A stretch of DNA of 25,375 nucleotides, taken from an uncultured Clostridia bacterium. GTDB lineage: Bacteria > Bacillota > Clostridia > Christensenellales > Borkfalkiaceae. A program made the translations under genes and the position numbers. The stretch spans positions 1 to 25,375 of the forward strand of contig CANRIY010000008.1 in NCBI GenBank assembly GCA_947630775.1. Reading direction: 5' to 3'. Under the pieces are notes generated by a model. The model was given only the letters and a program-made list of their open reading frames with translations. It was not told where the DNA came from and did not search any database. Below are positions 15,465 through 23,179 of this stretch, piece by piece (within the stretch, counting starts at the first letter, position 1; each line of letters starts with the position of its first letter).

Positions 15465-15803
15465 GTTTCGTTCATTTCTTTGCTCGCCCCGCACAAGGCC
15501 TACCCCTTTGGGGGGAGGCTCCGCCGCAGGCGGTGGTGGGGGGGAATCTCGCGGGGCATCGAAAAGAAATGAACGAGCGAACCTTCCCTGTGCATCAATC
15601 GGTCTACTGCGAACATCGCTTTGCAATTACATTAAGCCGAAGGGGTTCGGCAAATTGAGTGGAGCGGCGCAATTCTGCTCAACAGTGCGGTGCACTGTGA
15701 GCTGCGCCGCGACAGGAGGCGTGGCCTCGCCGACGTGCTTTGCGGCGGTCCCTGCCGCCCAAAGCGCTTAGGCAGGGAGACCCTGCCACGCGCAGTAATT
15801 TGG
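15465..15803 (+). repeat. R1 structured element, copy E, with nested R6 insert
   Basis: 5' stem CGTTCATTTCTTT (from 15469) against AAAGAAATGAACG (to 15575). Middle hairpin GCCGAAGGGGTTCGGC, 3' hairpin GGCAGGGAGACCCTGCC. The enlarged size comes from an insert in the 5' stem loop and the 103-bp R6 block at 15661-15763. Confidence 0.78.
15661..15763 (+). repeat. R6 hairpin block, copy 1 (nested in R1-E)
   Basis: It lies exactly between AATTGAGT and GCGCTTAGG, which are contiguous in R1-G. It holds the hairpins CAGTGCGGTGCACTG and GGCGGTCCCTGCCGCC and the segment CGACAGGAGGCGTGGCCTCG. The same block occurs inverted at 22482-22600. Confidence 0.7.
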
Positions 15804-15809
15804 AAGCAT

Positions 15810-15857
15810 GCCCACCTCAGTCACCTGCGGTGACAGCTCCTCCTTAGGAGGAGCCTT
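15810..15857 (-). repeat. R3 repeat, inverted copy
   Basis: CCACCTCA, then GTCACCTGCGGTGAC, then GCTCCTCCTTAGGAGGAGC. Hairpin 1 here uses CTCC/GGAG pairs where other copies use CCCC/GGGG. Confidence 0.75.
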
Positions 15858-15883
15858 TTCATGCCACCTCATGACGCGAGGCT

Positions 15884-15913
15884 AAAAAAGCCCCCCTCAC
15901 GCCGTGAGGGGGG
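15884..15913 (-). terminator. Intrinsic terminator of the 1245-residue surface protein gene
   Basis: On the minus strand CCCCCCTCAC, loop GGC, GTGAGGGGGG, one C, then six T (A-run at 15884-15889 on the plus strand). It lies 10 nt past the stop. Confidence 0.92.
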
Positions 15914-15922
15914 AGCCGTTTA

Positions 15923-18900
15923 TCAGTCGTTGTAAGGGTCGTTCTCGTCCTTTGTTTCGGGCTTCGGCTCTTCAACCTCGGGTTTTGCGGGCGCGGATTC
16001 AACTTTCACGCGCTTGCTCTTCTTTTCCTTGATCTTGACGGGTGCATTCTTCTTGACCTTTTTGCGTACCGCACGGAACACGACCGCCGCGACCGCAAGC
16101 ACGGTGACGACTGCAAGGATGGAGGAGGAAAGCACGAGCCAGATGTTCGTTCCGGATTCCTCTTCTTCCTCTTCGGTCTCCTCTTCGGGAACCTGTTCGT
16201 CGACCGGCGTGTATTCCGTAACGCTCTGTTCGGTCAGCGAGAAATCAAGGAAGAGCGAATAGCTCGGGTTATCCTTGATCCCTTCCGCGCCGTTCACCGC
16301 AAGGGTGCCGTCGGGATCGAAGTATTGCAGCCACAGGAGTCCTTCGGAATTGGACGACTGCTTGTAGTTCTGCCACTTGTCGTAATCGGCGCCGTCGAAA
16401 TCTCTGTCGTGACGGAGATAGTTCTGGGAATCGAAGAAGGTGAAGGTGTAGTACTTCGAAACTTCTTCGGTGAGCTTCTCGTCGTCATCGGGATCCGCAT
16501 ACTTTTTGAGAAGGCTCTCGACGGCTGCGTCACGGTTGGTCGCAAAGTCGGACGTGGTGCCCGTGCTGTATCCGTCGAAGAAGATATAGCTCTCTGCGGC
16601 GAAACCGTCCTTATCGTTCGTGCGCTCGCCCGCCCAAAGTTCGACGCGGTAGTTCTTTGCCGTCCCGCCCGTGTGGATATAGAAGCTGACGGTGACCCAG
16701 CGGTCTGCATTGTCGGCAGAGCCCTCGACTTTGATCATGCTCTGATACTTGGAAGTATCGGTCGCCGTGTTGTCGTAGTGCAAAATGCTGTTGCCGTCCG
16801 CATCGGTCGTGGGCAGGTTGTGCACTTCTTGCGTGTAGGTGTCGTTCGTCTCGTCGTAGTGCCCGTAGACCTTGCCGTCGTGCGTGTAGAAGGCGATCGT
16901 GCCGTCACCGGTGACGTAGTGGCCGTCTTCGTTGATCTTATAATTATAGAGGTTCGCGTAGTAGGGCTTGTTCTCTTTCCCCGCATCCGCCGCAGCCGTG
17001 TAGAGCCCGTTCGTCTCGCGGTAATAGAGGGTGTCGTCCGTCTTGTTGAAGCCGTCGCTTTCGGGGTCGCAGCGGAGAATGTTGCCGTCGTCGTCATACC
17101 AGAAAGTGATCTTCGGAAGGGAAGGAGTGAGGAGCTTATTGTACCCTTCGTCCGTGTCGTCCATGTCGATGAGGTAGAGGTAGGCGGCCGCATTCGCGGA
17201 GACCTTCACGCGCATGGAGATCTTATAATAGCTGTTCGCCGAGACGGACGCGGTGAGCGAACGGGAGATATACCCGTGGGAAGGCGCGGCTTCCTTGCCC
17301 GTGTTGATGAGAACGAGCGGCTGGCGCGCTTCACGCTGGCTGCGGGCAGTTTCGTCGATCAGGCTCTTTTCGCCGAACAGGTTGTTCCACCAAATCTTGT
17401 TGTCTTCCGCGTTGTTCGCCGCATTTTCGGTGAGCCACTTGCCCCATTCGGTGTCTTTGTAGGCGGTGACGTTCTTATAATCGTTATCGCTGTTGACAAG
17501 GCCCGCATACACCGTCTTGTTTTCCTGGTCGGGTGCGGGGGTATAGATGTTCTGCCCTGCGACCGCTTCACGGAAGGAAGACGGGTTTGCCAGATCTTCG
17601 TCGATGTGGGAGACCGCATCCGCCGTGTCGAAACGGGAGGTGTTGGCCTTGATCGCCGTCAGGGAGACCTTTTTCGCATAGCTGCCCGTCGAGGCGAAGC
17701 TGTATTCCGTCTTGTTGAGTTCCATCATGCGGAAATCGGTGAACGCCGCATAGCCGTTGCAGTAGTCCTCTTCCGTCGTACCCTGTACACTCGTGACACC
17801 GTAGGTAAAGTTGAGGGAGAACGTCTTTTCGCTGTCCGTATCGTTTGCGACGATGAAGAAGCATTGCACCCAACCGTCGTAAATGTCTTTGAGGTCGTCG
17901 TTCACGTCCACGGCGGCGACCGTCGTGCTGTCGAACGGGGAGATGGACGTTTCGTTATTGCCGTCCACAAGGGTGATGCCCGCACCGAGACGCCCCGAGA
18001 GGATGGAACTCGTCTTCACAAAGAAGGAGACGAGCTTTCTCGAATTCGCTCCCACCGTGAAGTCATTGCTCTTGAGCTTCGCCGTGTATGCCGCGCCGTT
18101 GGTGGAGAGCATCATGAGGATGGGCATATTGTCGCTGACGCCTGCGTCCTCGAAGGGGAACTTCTCGAAGTCTTCGGCAAAGATCGGTTTGAGATATTCA
18201 TTTTTGTCTTTCATCGCCGCAAGCTCGCCGTAGGTGGTGAGCTCCACGATGCTCTGTTTGTCAACGGAGGTCGTGCCGTCGTTGCGGTTGTCCCCGATGA
18301 GGGATTTTTCGGGATTGTCCTTATCGGTGCTCGATTCGGTGGTGAGCCCGATGTTCTCGCCGTTGGGGCCGAATCCCGCTTCGAGCGTTTCCATGCTCAT
18401 GAGGCTGAGGCTCTTGCCCGAAGCGGAGTCGTCTTCCGAGAGAAGGTTGAGGGAGTAAAGTCTCGTTTCGGGATCCTTCACATCGTCCCGCGAGAAGATC
18501 TTTTCCTCGGAAGAAGAGACGATACTGCACTTGCAATCGTCGGGAACGAGAGCGGTCTTGTCGCCGTAGTCTTTGCCGAGGAACTTCGAGACGACGACGT
18601 TATCGAAGAAGGCATACCCGTCGACGAGCTCGTAACGGTCGTTCGTGTCGCCCTGCCCGAGCCCTAACTTGATGGAGAAAGACGTGCTCGCGAAGGTGTT
18701 TGCGCGGATATAGATCGTGTAGGTCTGCCATTCGCCCTTTGTATTGATGTTCTTGATCTGCATTTCGGGCTGGGACTGGCCGCCCACGGTGTTGGTGATG
18801 CTGATATAGGCGCCGCGCTCGCTTGTGACTTCGTCATAGTCGCTTTCGTCGTTCACATAGCCCCACTGGAGCTTGTCCGTACGGACGTCCAGCGTGATCT

Positions 18901-19660
18901 CCGCCGCAGTGCCCGCTTCGAGAGAGATCGTCGTCGAGGCGGTGTAATACTGCGCCGCACCGTGCATCGTGTGGTCCCCCGACTTATATCTCTGCCTGTT
19001 GTGGATCATCAGGACGTTTTTGTCGCCGCTGTCCTCTTTGGTGGAGCTGCCCACGGAGATGCTTTCCCCGAGGTCCTCTTTAAGGTACTGCACGTCCTCG
19101 AAGTCGATGGAGTACGTGTAGTCGCCGTAGGGGGCAAACTGGTCCGCCGAAGTCACGCCGTAATATTTATAGAAGAGGAGCTGGTCGTAGACGCTCGCCT
19201 TGTTCCAGTTCTCTGTGGCGTTTGAAATGATCTCGTCCGTCAGATCTTTCGCCTTGAAATCGCTGGCGGCAATGTCGTCGAGGGCGCTTGCGGGGACGAG
19301 CGAGTAGTTGGAAGTTGTGATCGTTTCCCACTCATCGACGTTCACGATGCCCGAAGCGGTCTGGGAAGCGTACGATCCGCTGCCCGACGTTGCTCTCCAG
19401 TTGGTGGGAGAATTGATAAAGGCACGCTTGTCCTCGACGTCTTTCTCCTTTTCGGCATAGAATTCGAAATTGCCGTTTTTCAGAAGCTGAGGATCGGCGG
19501 ATTCGTTCGTTTCGACGTCCGGCGTGGGCTCCTCTTCGGCCGGCGTTTCGGGTTCGCCCGCGCAAGCGGCGAAGAGACCGAGCGAGAAAGTTGCGGAGAG
19601 TGCGATAGAGAGTGCGACGACCGCTCTCCTGCGTTTTCCATGAAAGAAGTGTTTAGCCAT
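15923..19660 (-). CDS. Very large surface lipoprotein with jelly-roll modules and C-terminal membrane anchor
   Basis: 1245 residues. A basic N-terminus (GKRRR) and hydrophobic stretch end in LFAAC, making Cys33 the likely lipidated residue, followed by a Glu/Pro spacer. The ectodomain has several beta-rich modules typical of carbohydrate-binding or galactose-binding-like folds: LLKNGNFEFY near residue 60 opens the first, and DGYAFFDNVVVSKF, NGYAAFTDFRMMEL and SYIFFDGYS mark the ends of modules. Before the C-terminus an acidic EEETEEEEEE run precedes a membrane helix at about 1173-1195, then a Lys-rich then Pro/Glu-rich cytoplasmic tail of ~50 residues. No catalytic domain was recognised. AAGGATGG precedes the ATG. 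Possibly binds glycans or cell-wall polymers; ligand unknown. Single-gene unit with its own promoter and terminator. Confidence 0.85.
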   Translation of the reverse strand: MAKHFFHGKRRRAVVALSIALSATFSLGLFAACAGEPETPAEEEPTPDVETNESADPQLLKNGNFEFYAEKEKDVEDKRAFINSPTNWRATSGSGSYASQTASGIVNVDEWETITTSNYSLVPASALDDIAASDFKAKDLTDEIISNATENWNKASVYDQLLFYKYYGVTSADQFAPYGDYTYSIDFEDVQYLKEDLGESISVGSSTKEDSGDKNVLMIHNRQRYKSGDHTMHGAAQYYTASTTISLEAGTAAEITLDVRTDKLQWGYVNDESDYDEVTSERGAYISITNTVGGQSQPEMQIKNINTKGEWQTYTIYIRANTFASTSFSIKLGLGQGDTNDRYELVDGYAFFDNVVVSKFLGKDYGDKTALVPDDCKCSIVSSSEEKIFSRDDVKDPETRLYSLNLLSEDDSASGKSLSLMSMETLEAGFGPNGENIGLTTESSTDKDNPEKSLIGDNRNDGTTSVDKQSIVELTTYGELAAMKDKNEYLKPIFAEDFEKFPFEDAGVSDNMPILMMLSTNGAAYTAKLKSNDFTVGANSRKLVSFFVKTSSILSGRLGAGITLVDGNNETSISPFDSTTVAAVDVNDDLKDIYDGWVQCFFIVANDTDSEKTFSLNFTYGVTSVQGTTEEDYCNGYAAFTDFRMMELNKTEYSFASTGSYAKKVSLTAIKANTSRFDTADAVSHIDEDLANPSSFREAVAGQNIYTPAPDQENKTVYAGLVNSDNDYKNVTAYKDTEWGKWLTENAANNAEDNKIWWNNLFGEKSLIDETARSQREARQPLVLINTGKEAAPSHGYISRSLTASVSANSYYKISMRVKVSANAAAYLYLIDMDDTDEGYNKLLTPSLPKITFWYDDDGNILRCDPESDGFNKTDDTLYYRETNGLYTAAADAGKENKPYYANLYNYKINEDGHYVTGDGTIAFYTHDGKVYGHYDETNDTYTQEVHNLPTTDADGNSILHYDNTATDTSKYQSMIKVEGSADNADRWVTVSFYIHTGGTAKNYRVELWAGERTNDKDGFAAESYIFFDGYSTGTTSDFATNRDAAVESLLKKYADPDDDEKLTEEVSKYYTFTFFDSQNYLRHDRDFDGADYDKWQNYKQSSNSEGLLWLQYFDPDGTLAVNGAEGIKDNPSYSLFLDFSLTEQSVTEYTPVDEQVPEEETEEEEEESGTNIWLVLSSSILAVVTVLAVAAVVFRAVRKKVKKNAPVKIKEKKSKRVKVESAPAKPEVEEPKPETKDENDPYND

Positions 19661-19726
19661 AGTTCCATCCTTTTACGGAGCGCCCGCCTGAGGGGCGTAC
19701 TCCGCGATTTTTCATGTTACGACCCT

Positions 19727-19755
19727 ATTTTAATATAAAATGCGTTTCGACGCAA
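19727..19755 (-). promoter_or_regulatory. Probable promoter of the large surface protein gene
   Basis: On the minus strand TTGCGT (19750-19755) and TAAAAT (19727-19732) with a 17-nt spacer. The ~60-nt leader contains GGAG...CTCC with inner GCCC/GGGC pairing (19678-19703), just upstream of the ribosome site. Confidence 0.6.
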
Positions 19756-19824
19756 GCATTTCCGCATGAAAAACGCCCAAAAAAGAGAAATTTTTTTCAA
19801 ACGGCACAAACTTTTCATGGAATT

Positions 19825-19849
19825 CGCCCGATTTTTACACTTTCGGGCG
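19825..19849 (+). promoter_or_regulatory. Hairpin directly before the first tauE-like ribosome site
   Basis: CGCCCGA (19825-19831) pairs with TCGGGCG (19843-19849), and the ribosome site GGGAGGGAG follows 1-2 nt later. It could modulate initiation; no known riboswitch is recognised. No convincing promoter was identified for this gene pair within 19661-19861. Confidence 0.4.
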
Positions 19850-19861
19850 GCGGGAGGGAGC

Positions 19862-20218
19862 ATGAGGGAAAGGGGAACAAGAAGGGGGAAGATCTTGGGC
19901 GGCGCGCTCATCGGGACACTCAACGGCCTCCTCGGCGGCGGCGGGGGAATGGCCGCCGTGCCCCTGCTCGAACGCACCATGCCCTCGCGGAAGGCGCATG
20001 CGACCGCCATCGCCGTCGTCCTGCCCGCTTCGGCGCTCAGCGCCCTCGTCTACTTCCTTCTCCGCCCCGTGCCCCTGCCCGTTCTTTTGCCGTCCGCCCT
20101 CGGCGTCACGCTCGGGGGATATTTCGGCGCAAAACTTCTGCCCGTTCTGCCCGTGCGGGCGACCGATCTCCTCTTCGGCGTCCTCATGCTCCTTGCGGGG
20201 ATCAGGATGCTCTTTTGA
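19862..20218 (+). CDS. Half-size TauE/SafE-family permease, N-terminal-type half
   Basis: 118 residues from the ATG at 19862, placed 4-8 nt after GGGAGGGAG; the upstream in-frame ATG at 19766 lacks such a site and would add a non-membrane leader. About four hydrophobic helices are present. The family glycine motif is seen in GTLNGLLGGGGGMAAVPLL (residues 18-36), and a second conserved pattern in LGVTLGGYFGAKLLP. Full TauE/SafE proteins (~250 residues) consist of two such halves that export sulfite, sulfoacetate or related organosulfur anions. Here the halves are separate genes: the stop of this one overlaps the TTG start of the next. They presumably assemble as a heterodimer. Substrate not determined. 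Confidence 0.8.
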   Translation: MRERGTRRGKILGGALIGTLNGLLGGGGGMAAVPLLERTMPSRKAHATAIAVVLPASALSALVYFLLRPVPLPVLLPSALGVTLGGYFGAKLLPVLPVRATDLLFGVLMLLAGIRMLF

Positions 20219-20598
20219 GCTTTTATCTCTTCTTCCTCAGCGGCGCTATTGGCGGGCTTCTCGGGGGCATGGGTATGGGCGGGGGCACGGCGCTCATCCC
20301 GCTGCTCACCATTTTCCTCGGCGTGGAGCAGAGGACGGCGCAGGGGATCAATCTCATCTCCTTCCTGCCCATGTCCGCGGCGGCGCTCTTTGTCCATGCA
20401 AAAAGCGGGCTCCTCGAACCCAAAGAGATCCTCCCCCTCGCCCTTCCCGCGCTCCTTCTTTCCGCGCTCTCGTCCCTCCTTGCGGGGGCCCTTCCGCAGA
20501 CCGTTTTGAGAACTTCCTTCGGGCTCTTTCTCGTCATTCTTTCCGTCTTTCGTCTGAAAAATGCGCTTTTTTCGCACCCTGTCCGCAAAACGGAGTAA
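20215..20598 (+). CDS. Half-size TauE/SafE-family permease, C-terminal-type half
   Basis: 127 residues starting at a TTG (20215-20217) that overlaps the preceding TGA (20216-20218), with CAGGA 7 nt upstream. This arrangement favours coupled translation and equal dosage. No in-frame ATG exists near the conserved start. Motif GAIGGLLGGMGMGGGTALIP (residues ~12-31) mirrors that of the partner, followed by LGVEQRTAQGINLISFLP, the conserved stretch after the first hairpin in TauE proteins. About four helices and a short basic tail follow. Seen as a pair, the two genes correspond to one canonical transporter. Confidence 0.8.
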   Translation: MSFYLFFLSGAIGGLLGGMGMGGGTALIPLLTIFLGVEQRTAQGINLISFLPMSAAALFVHAKSGLLEPKEILPLALPALLLSALSSLLAGALPQTVLRTSFGLFLVILSVFRLKNALFSHPVRKTE

Positions 20599-20637
20599 AA
20601 ATTTGCCGTAAAAAGGGAATTATTTTCAAAAAGGGTA

Positions 20638-20666
20638 TGGACAAACCGCAAGGGCTATGCTAAAAT
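20638..20666 (+). promoter_or_regulatory. Promoter of the Ppx/GppA-HD gene
   Basis: TGGACA (20638-20643) and TAAAAT (20661-20666) with a 17-nt spacer and an extended -10 (TGC before TAAAAT). Start near 20673, leaving a ~75-nt leader. Confidence 0.7.
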
Positions 20667-20688
20667 ATTGCCGTAGTATGATTAAAAT

Positions 20689-20727
20689 CGGGTAGTATAG
20701 CTAAATCCCGCACGGAAGGGTTCCGTG
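20689..20727 (+). promoter_or_regulatory. Two-hairpin leader of the Ppx/GppA-HD gene
   Basis: CGGG (20689-20692) can pair with CCCG (20707-20710), and CACGGAA (20711-20717) pairs perfectly with TTCCGTG (20721-20727). They stack directly next to each other, ~10 nt before the ribosome site CAGGTG. A regulatory role is possible; no known riboswitch class is recognised. Confidence 0.4.
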
Positions 20728-20747
20728 AAATCGCGGCAGGTGAATGT

Positions 20748-22262
20748 ATGGAGAAAATTGGGATCATTGATTTGGGGTCCAACTCCGCCCGTCTTGTGAT
20801 CGTCGAGCTGTTCGACGAGAATTACTTCGTCGTAGTGGACGAGCTCAAAGAGAGCGTACGGCTGGGGCAGGATATGGACCGTGACGGCTTTTTGAAGCCG
20901 CAGCGCGTGGCGGAGACCATCCGCACGCTCAAAACGTTTAAGAGACTGTGCGACGCGAGCGGCGTCGAACGGATCATCGCCGTTGCGACGGCGGCGGTCC
21001 GCCGCGCCAAAAACCAGCGGTCGTTTCTGGACGAAATTCAGGCGACCGTCGGGATCCGCGTCGAAGTTCTGTCGGAAGAGGCGGAGGCGACGCTCGTCTA
21101 CCGCGGCGTCATCAATTCGATGGACGTGCCCAAGGGGATCATCCTCGAGATCGGCGGCGGCAGTACCAAAGTCATCTATTACAACCGCAGGAGCGTCCTC
21201 AACTATGTCACCCTGCCCTTCGGCGCGGTGACGCTCACCGACCTTTTCAAGGACGACAGCCTCTCCCCCGAACAGCAGGCGGAGCGGATCGAAGAGTTCT
21301 TTACGGAGCAGTTCAAAAAGATTGGATGGCTCTCCGAAGTGGAGCCCGACACGCAGATGATCGGCGTGGGCGGCTCTTTCCGCAACCTCTATAAGATGAA
21401 CCGCATCGTGCGCAAGTACCCCCTCCACACGGTGCATAATTATCAGTTTATGACCGAAGATTTCCGTGCCATTTACGACATGGTACGGGTCCTCGACGTC
21501 GAAAAGCGCAAACGCATCCGCGGGCTCTCCCCCAGCCGTGCCGATATCATGCCCGCCGCGCTCGCCATCATCAAGGCGTTTACGGACTATCTGCACATCG
21601 AATCGTTCACGATCAGCGGCTGCGGCCTGAGGGAGGGGATCATGTTCAACCAGGCGGTCCCCGTCACGGTCGAACGGCCCATTGCGGACGTTCTGAGCTA
21701 TTCCATCAATACCCATGTCAAATACTACGGTTGCGACGAGAAGCATGTAGAAAACACCGTCCATCTCGCCATCCAGCTCTTCAAACAGCTCCGCGTGCTC
21801 CATAAGTTCCCGCGCATCTATTTGAAGGTTCTCAAAATTGCGGCGAGTTTGCACGACGCGGGGCTTAGGGTACGCTATTATAACCATCAGGATCACAGCA
21901 GATATATGATCTTGAACGCGGGTCTGTACGGCGTGACGCACCGCGAGATCGTGCTCGCCGCATTCGTCGCGGGCTGCCACAGGAAGGAGGACGTCAATCC
22001 CGCCGAGTGGGCGAGATATAAGGATATCGTGACGGACGAAGACCTCGACGTCGTGAAGAAGTTAGGGATCCTTCTGCGCATTGCGGAGAGCCTCGACAGG
22101 AGCGGCCTCGGCATGGTGAAGGGGGTAAACTGCGACGTGCTCGGCGATTCCGTGATCATGAAGACGGAGCTCGCGGGCGACGCGACGCTGGAGATCCGCC
22201 AGGCCATGGCGGCGGGCCCCGAATTTAAGCGGCAGTTTAAGAAGAATTTGGAGATACTCTGA
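20748..22262 (+). CDS. Ppx/GppA phosphatase with C-terminal HD domain
   Basis: 504 residues. Family enzymes hydrolyse inorganic polyphosphate and/or the stringent-response nucleotide pppGpp. The actin-like fold is complete: phosphate loop IIDLGSNSARLVI (6-18), catalytic-region acidic SEEAEA (109-114), second phosphate loop EIGGGSTK (134-141), GVGGS (206-210) and the conserved GLSPSRADIMPA (259-270). The C-terminal domain (~315-504) has an HD-type metal site ASLHDAG (H369, D370) with nearby NHQDH, as in longer exopolyphosphatases. CAGGTG sits 5-6 nt before the ATG, downstream of its own promoter. Whether polyphosphate or pppGpp is the main substrate cannot be told, so no symbol is given. R1-F begins immediately after the stop. 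Confidence 0.9.
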   Translation: MEKIGIIDLGSNSARLVIVELFDENYFVVVDELKESVRLGQDMDRDGFLKPQRVAETIRTLKTFKRLCDASGVERIIAVATAAVRRAKNQRSFLDEIQATVGIRVEVLSEEAEATLVYRGVINSMDVPKGIILEIGGGSTKVIYYNRRSVLNYVTLPFGAVTLTDLFKDDSLSPEQQAERIEEFFTEQFKKIGWLSEVEPDTQMIGVGGSFRNLYKMNRIVRKYPLHTVHNYQFMTEDFRAIYDMVRVLDVEKRKRIRGLSPSRADIMPAALAIIKAFTDYLHIESFTISGCGLREGIMFNQAVPVTVERPIADVLSYSINTHVKYYGCDEKHVENTVHLAIQLFKQLRVLHKFPRIYLKVLKIAASLHDAGLRVRYYNHQDHSRYMILNAGLYGVTHREIVLAAFVAGCHRKEDVNPAEWARYKDIVTDEDLDVVKKLGILLRIAESLDRSGLGMVKGVNCDVLGDSVIMKTELAGDATLEIRQAMAAGPEFKRQFKKNLEIL

Positions 22263-22472
22263 TTGTTTTCGATGAATTTCTTTTTTCGTCTGTGCCTTGG
22301 GGGCACATGCTCAAAAATAAATTCATCGAGGGGTCAATTCTTCTGCCTTGTAATTACGGTTCGGCCGTCCCTGTTCTGTTTCACAGGACAGTAAGCCGAA
22401 GGGGTTCGGCAAATTGGGTCGCCCACGGCGGAAGTGAATTCCGCCTAAGGCAAGTGAATTGGAACTCGCCCC
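22263..22472 (+). repeat. R1 structured element, copy F (after Ppx/GppA gene)
   Basis: 5' stem CGATGAATTTCTTTTTT (from 22270) against AAAAATAAATTCATCG (to 22328). ACGGTTCGGCCGT, GCCGAAGGGGTTCGGC and GGCGGAAGTGAATTCCGCC follow. The outer stem differs from every other copy yet is fully paired, the strongest single covariation case. Confidence 0.82.
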
Positions 22473-22481
22473 ACCCCCTTA

Positions 22482-22600
22482 GTCCGTTGCGGCGGCAGGG
22501 ACCGCCGCAACCCCGTCGGCGAGGCCACGCCTCCTGTCGCGGCGTCCCTCACAGCCCATCGGGCTGTTGAGGAGAATGACGCCGCTCCTCCCCCACGGAG
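22482..22600 (-). repeat. R6 hairpin block, copy 2
   Basis: Reverse complement of the block nested in R1-E, sharing CGACAGGAGGCGTGGCCTCG. The small hairpin is CAGCCCATCGGGCTG here versus CAGTGCGGTGCACTG there: different arms, same pairing. GTTGCGGCGG pairs with CCGCCGCAAC around 22485-22511. Confidence 0.7.
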
Positions 22601-22610
22601 GGGGCTGCAT

Positions 22611-22769
22611 GGCTCCTCCTAAGGAGGAGCTGTCACCGTAGGTGACTGAGGTGGGCATCTTGGCTCCCCTCTTAGGGGAGCTGGCGCGCTGCCCTTGCGC
22701 GACTGAGGGGTTTCTTGGCGCCCCTTTTAGGGGAGCTGGCGCGCTGCCCTTGCGCGACTGAGGGGTTTC
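22611..22769 (+). repeat. Three R3 repeats in tandem
   Basis: Copies at 22611-22657, 22661-22714 and 22715-22769. Hairpin 1: GCTCCTCCTAAGGAGGAGC, then GCTCCCCTCTTAGGGGAGC, then GCGCCCCTTTTAGGGGAGC. Hairpin 2: GTCACCGTAGGTGAC in the first and GCGCGCTGCCCTTGCGCG in the other two. Each ends in GACTGAGG plus G/T. Confidence 0.8.
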
Positions 22770-22822
22770 AAAAACCCTTTCCCCCGCTTCGCGGGTACTG
22801 TCTCATGCGGGTAGAGACCCGC
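22761..22822 (+). repeat. R7 repeat, copy 1
   Basis: It follows the last R3 copy and reads GGGTTT...AAACCC, CCCGCTTCGCGGG and GCGGGTAGAGACCCGC, joined by TACTGTCTCAT. The second copy is at 25294-25357, also directly after an R3. Confidence 0.7.
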
Positions 22823-22831
22823 ATTCGGTCA

Positions 22832-22913
22832 GCATTTGCCCGAGCATATGGGCAAATGCCAAGAAAATTTTGCGCCAAAGATTACCAATCTTTGGCAGAA
22901 CTGCAAAATTTTC
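22832..22913. repeat. Nested perfect palindromes
   Basis: GCATTTGCCC (22832-22841) pairs with GGGCAAATGC (22850-22859). Then GAAAATTTTGC (22863-22873) pairs with GCAAAATTTTC (22903-22913), enclosing GCCAAAGATT (22874-22883) against AATCTTTGGC (22887-22896). No other copy in the window; no gene seen. Confidence 0.7.
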
Positions 22914-22936
22914 CCTACAAGGGGAAGCAAGAGGAG

Positions 22937-23033
22937 CCCTCATCCCGAGGCGAAGCCGAGCGGATCTCATAGACCCACGGGGTCCGTACTTATGAGGGGA
23001 TTCACTCGCCCCTTGCGGGGCTCGGAATGAGGG
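22937..23033 (+). repeat. R2 repeat, copy 3 (complete)
   Basis: Nearly identical to 11651-11747, with inverted ends CCTCATCCCGAG and CTCGGAATGAGG. Confidence 0.8.
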
Positions 23034-23038
23034 CACTC

Positions 23039-23085
23039 TCGGCGCCCCTTTTAGGGGAGCTGTCACGAAGTGACTGAGGGGTTTC
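23039..23085 (+). repeat. R3 repeat before the serpin gene
   Basis: GGCGCCCCTTTTAGGGGAGC, then GTCACGAAGTGAC, then TGAGGGGTTTC. The stretch 23086-23168 contains no convincing promoter. The whole interval 22263-23179 is non-coding repeat mosaic. Confidence 0.75.
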
Positions 23086-23179
23086 AACAAAAATTCAAAA
23101 AAAATCGCGCCGCCATGGGACAAAAGGGCGTTCTCAAACGTTTTCTGAGTAAAAGGGACATTTCCCGCAAGGAGCGATC

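Noticed and set aside
16325..18667. A 780-codon plus-strand frame opposite the large surface protein
   Set aside because: Low-complexity Val/Arg/Asp translation caused by codon bias of the real minus-strand gene; no motifs, no start signals.
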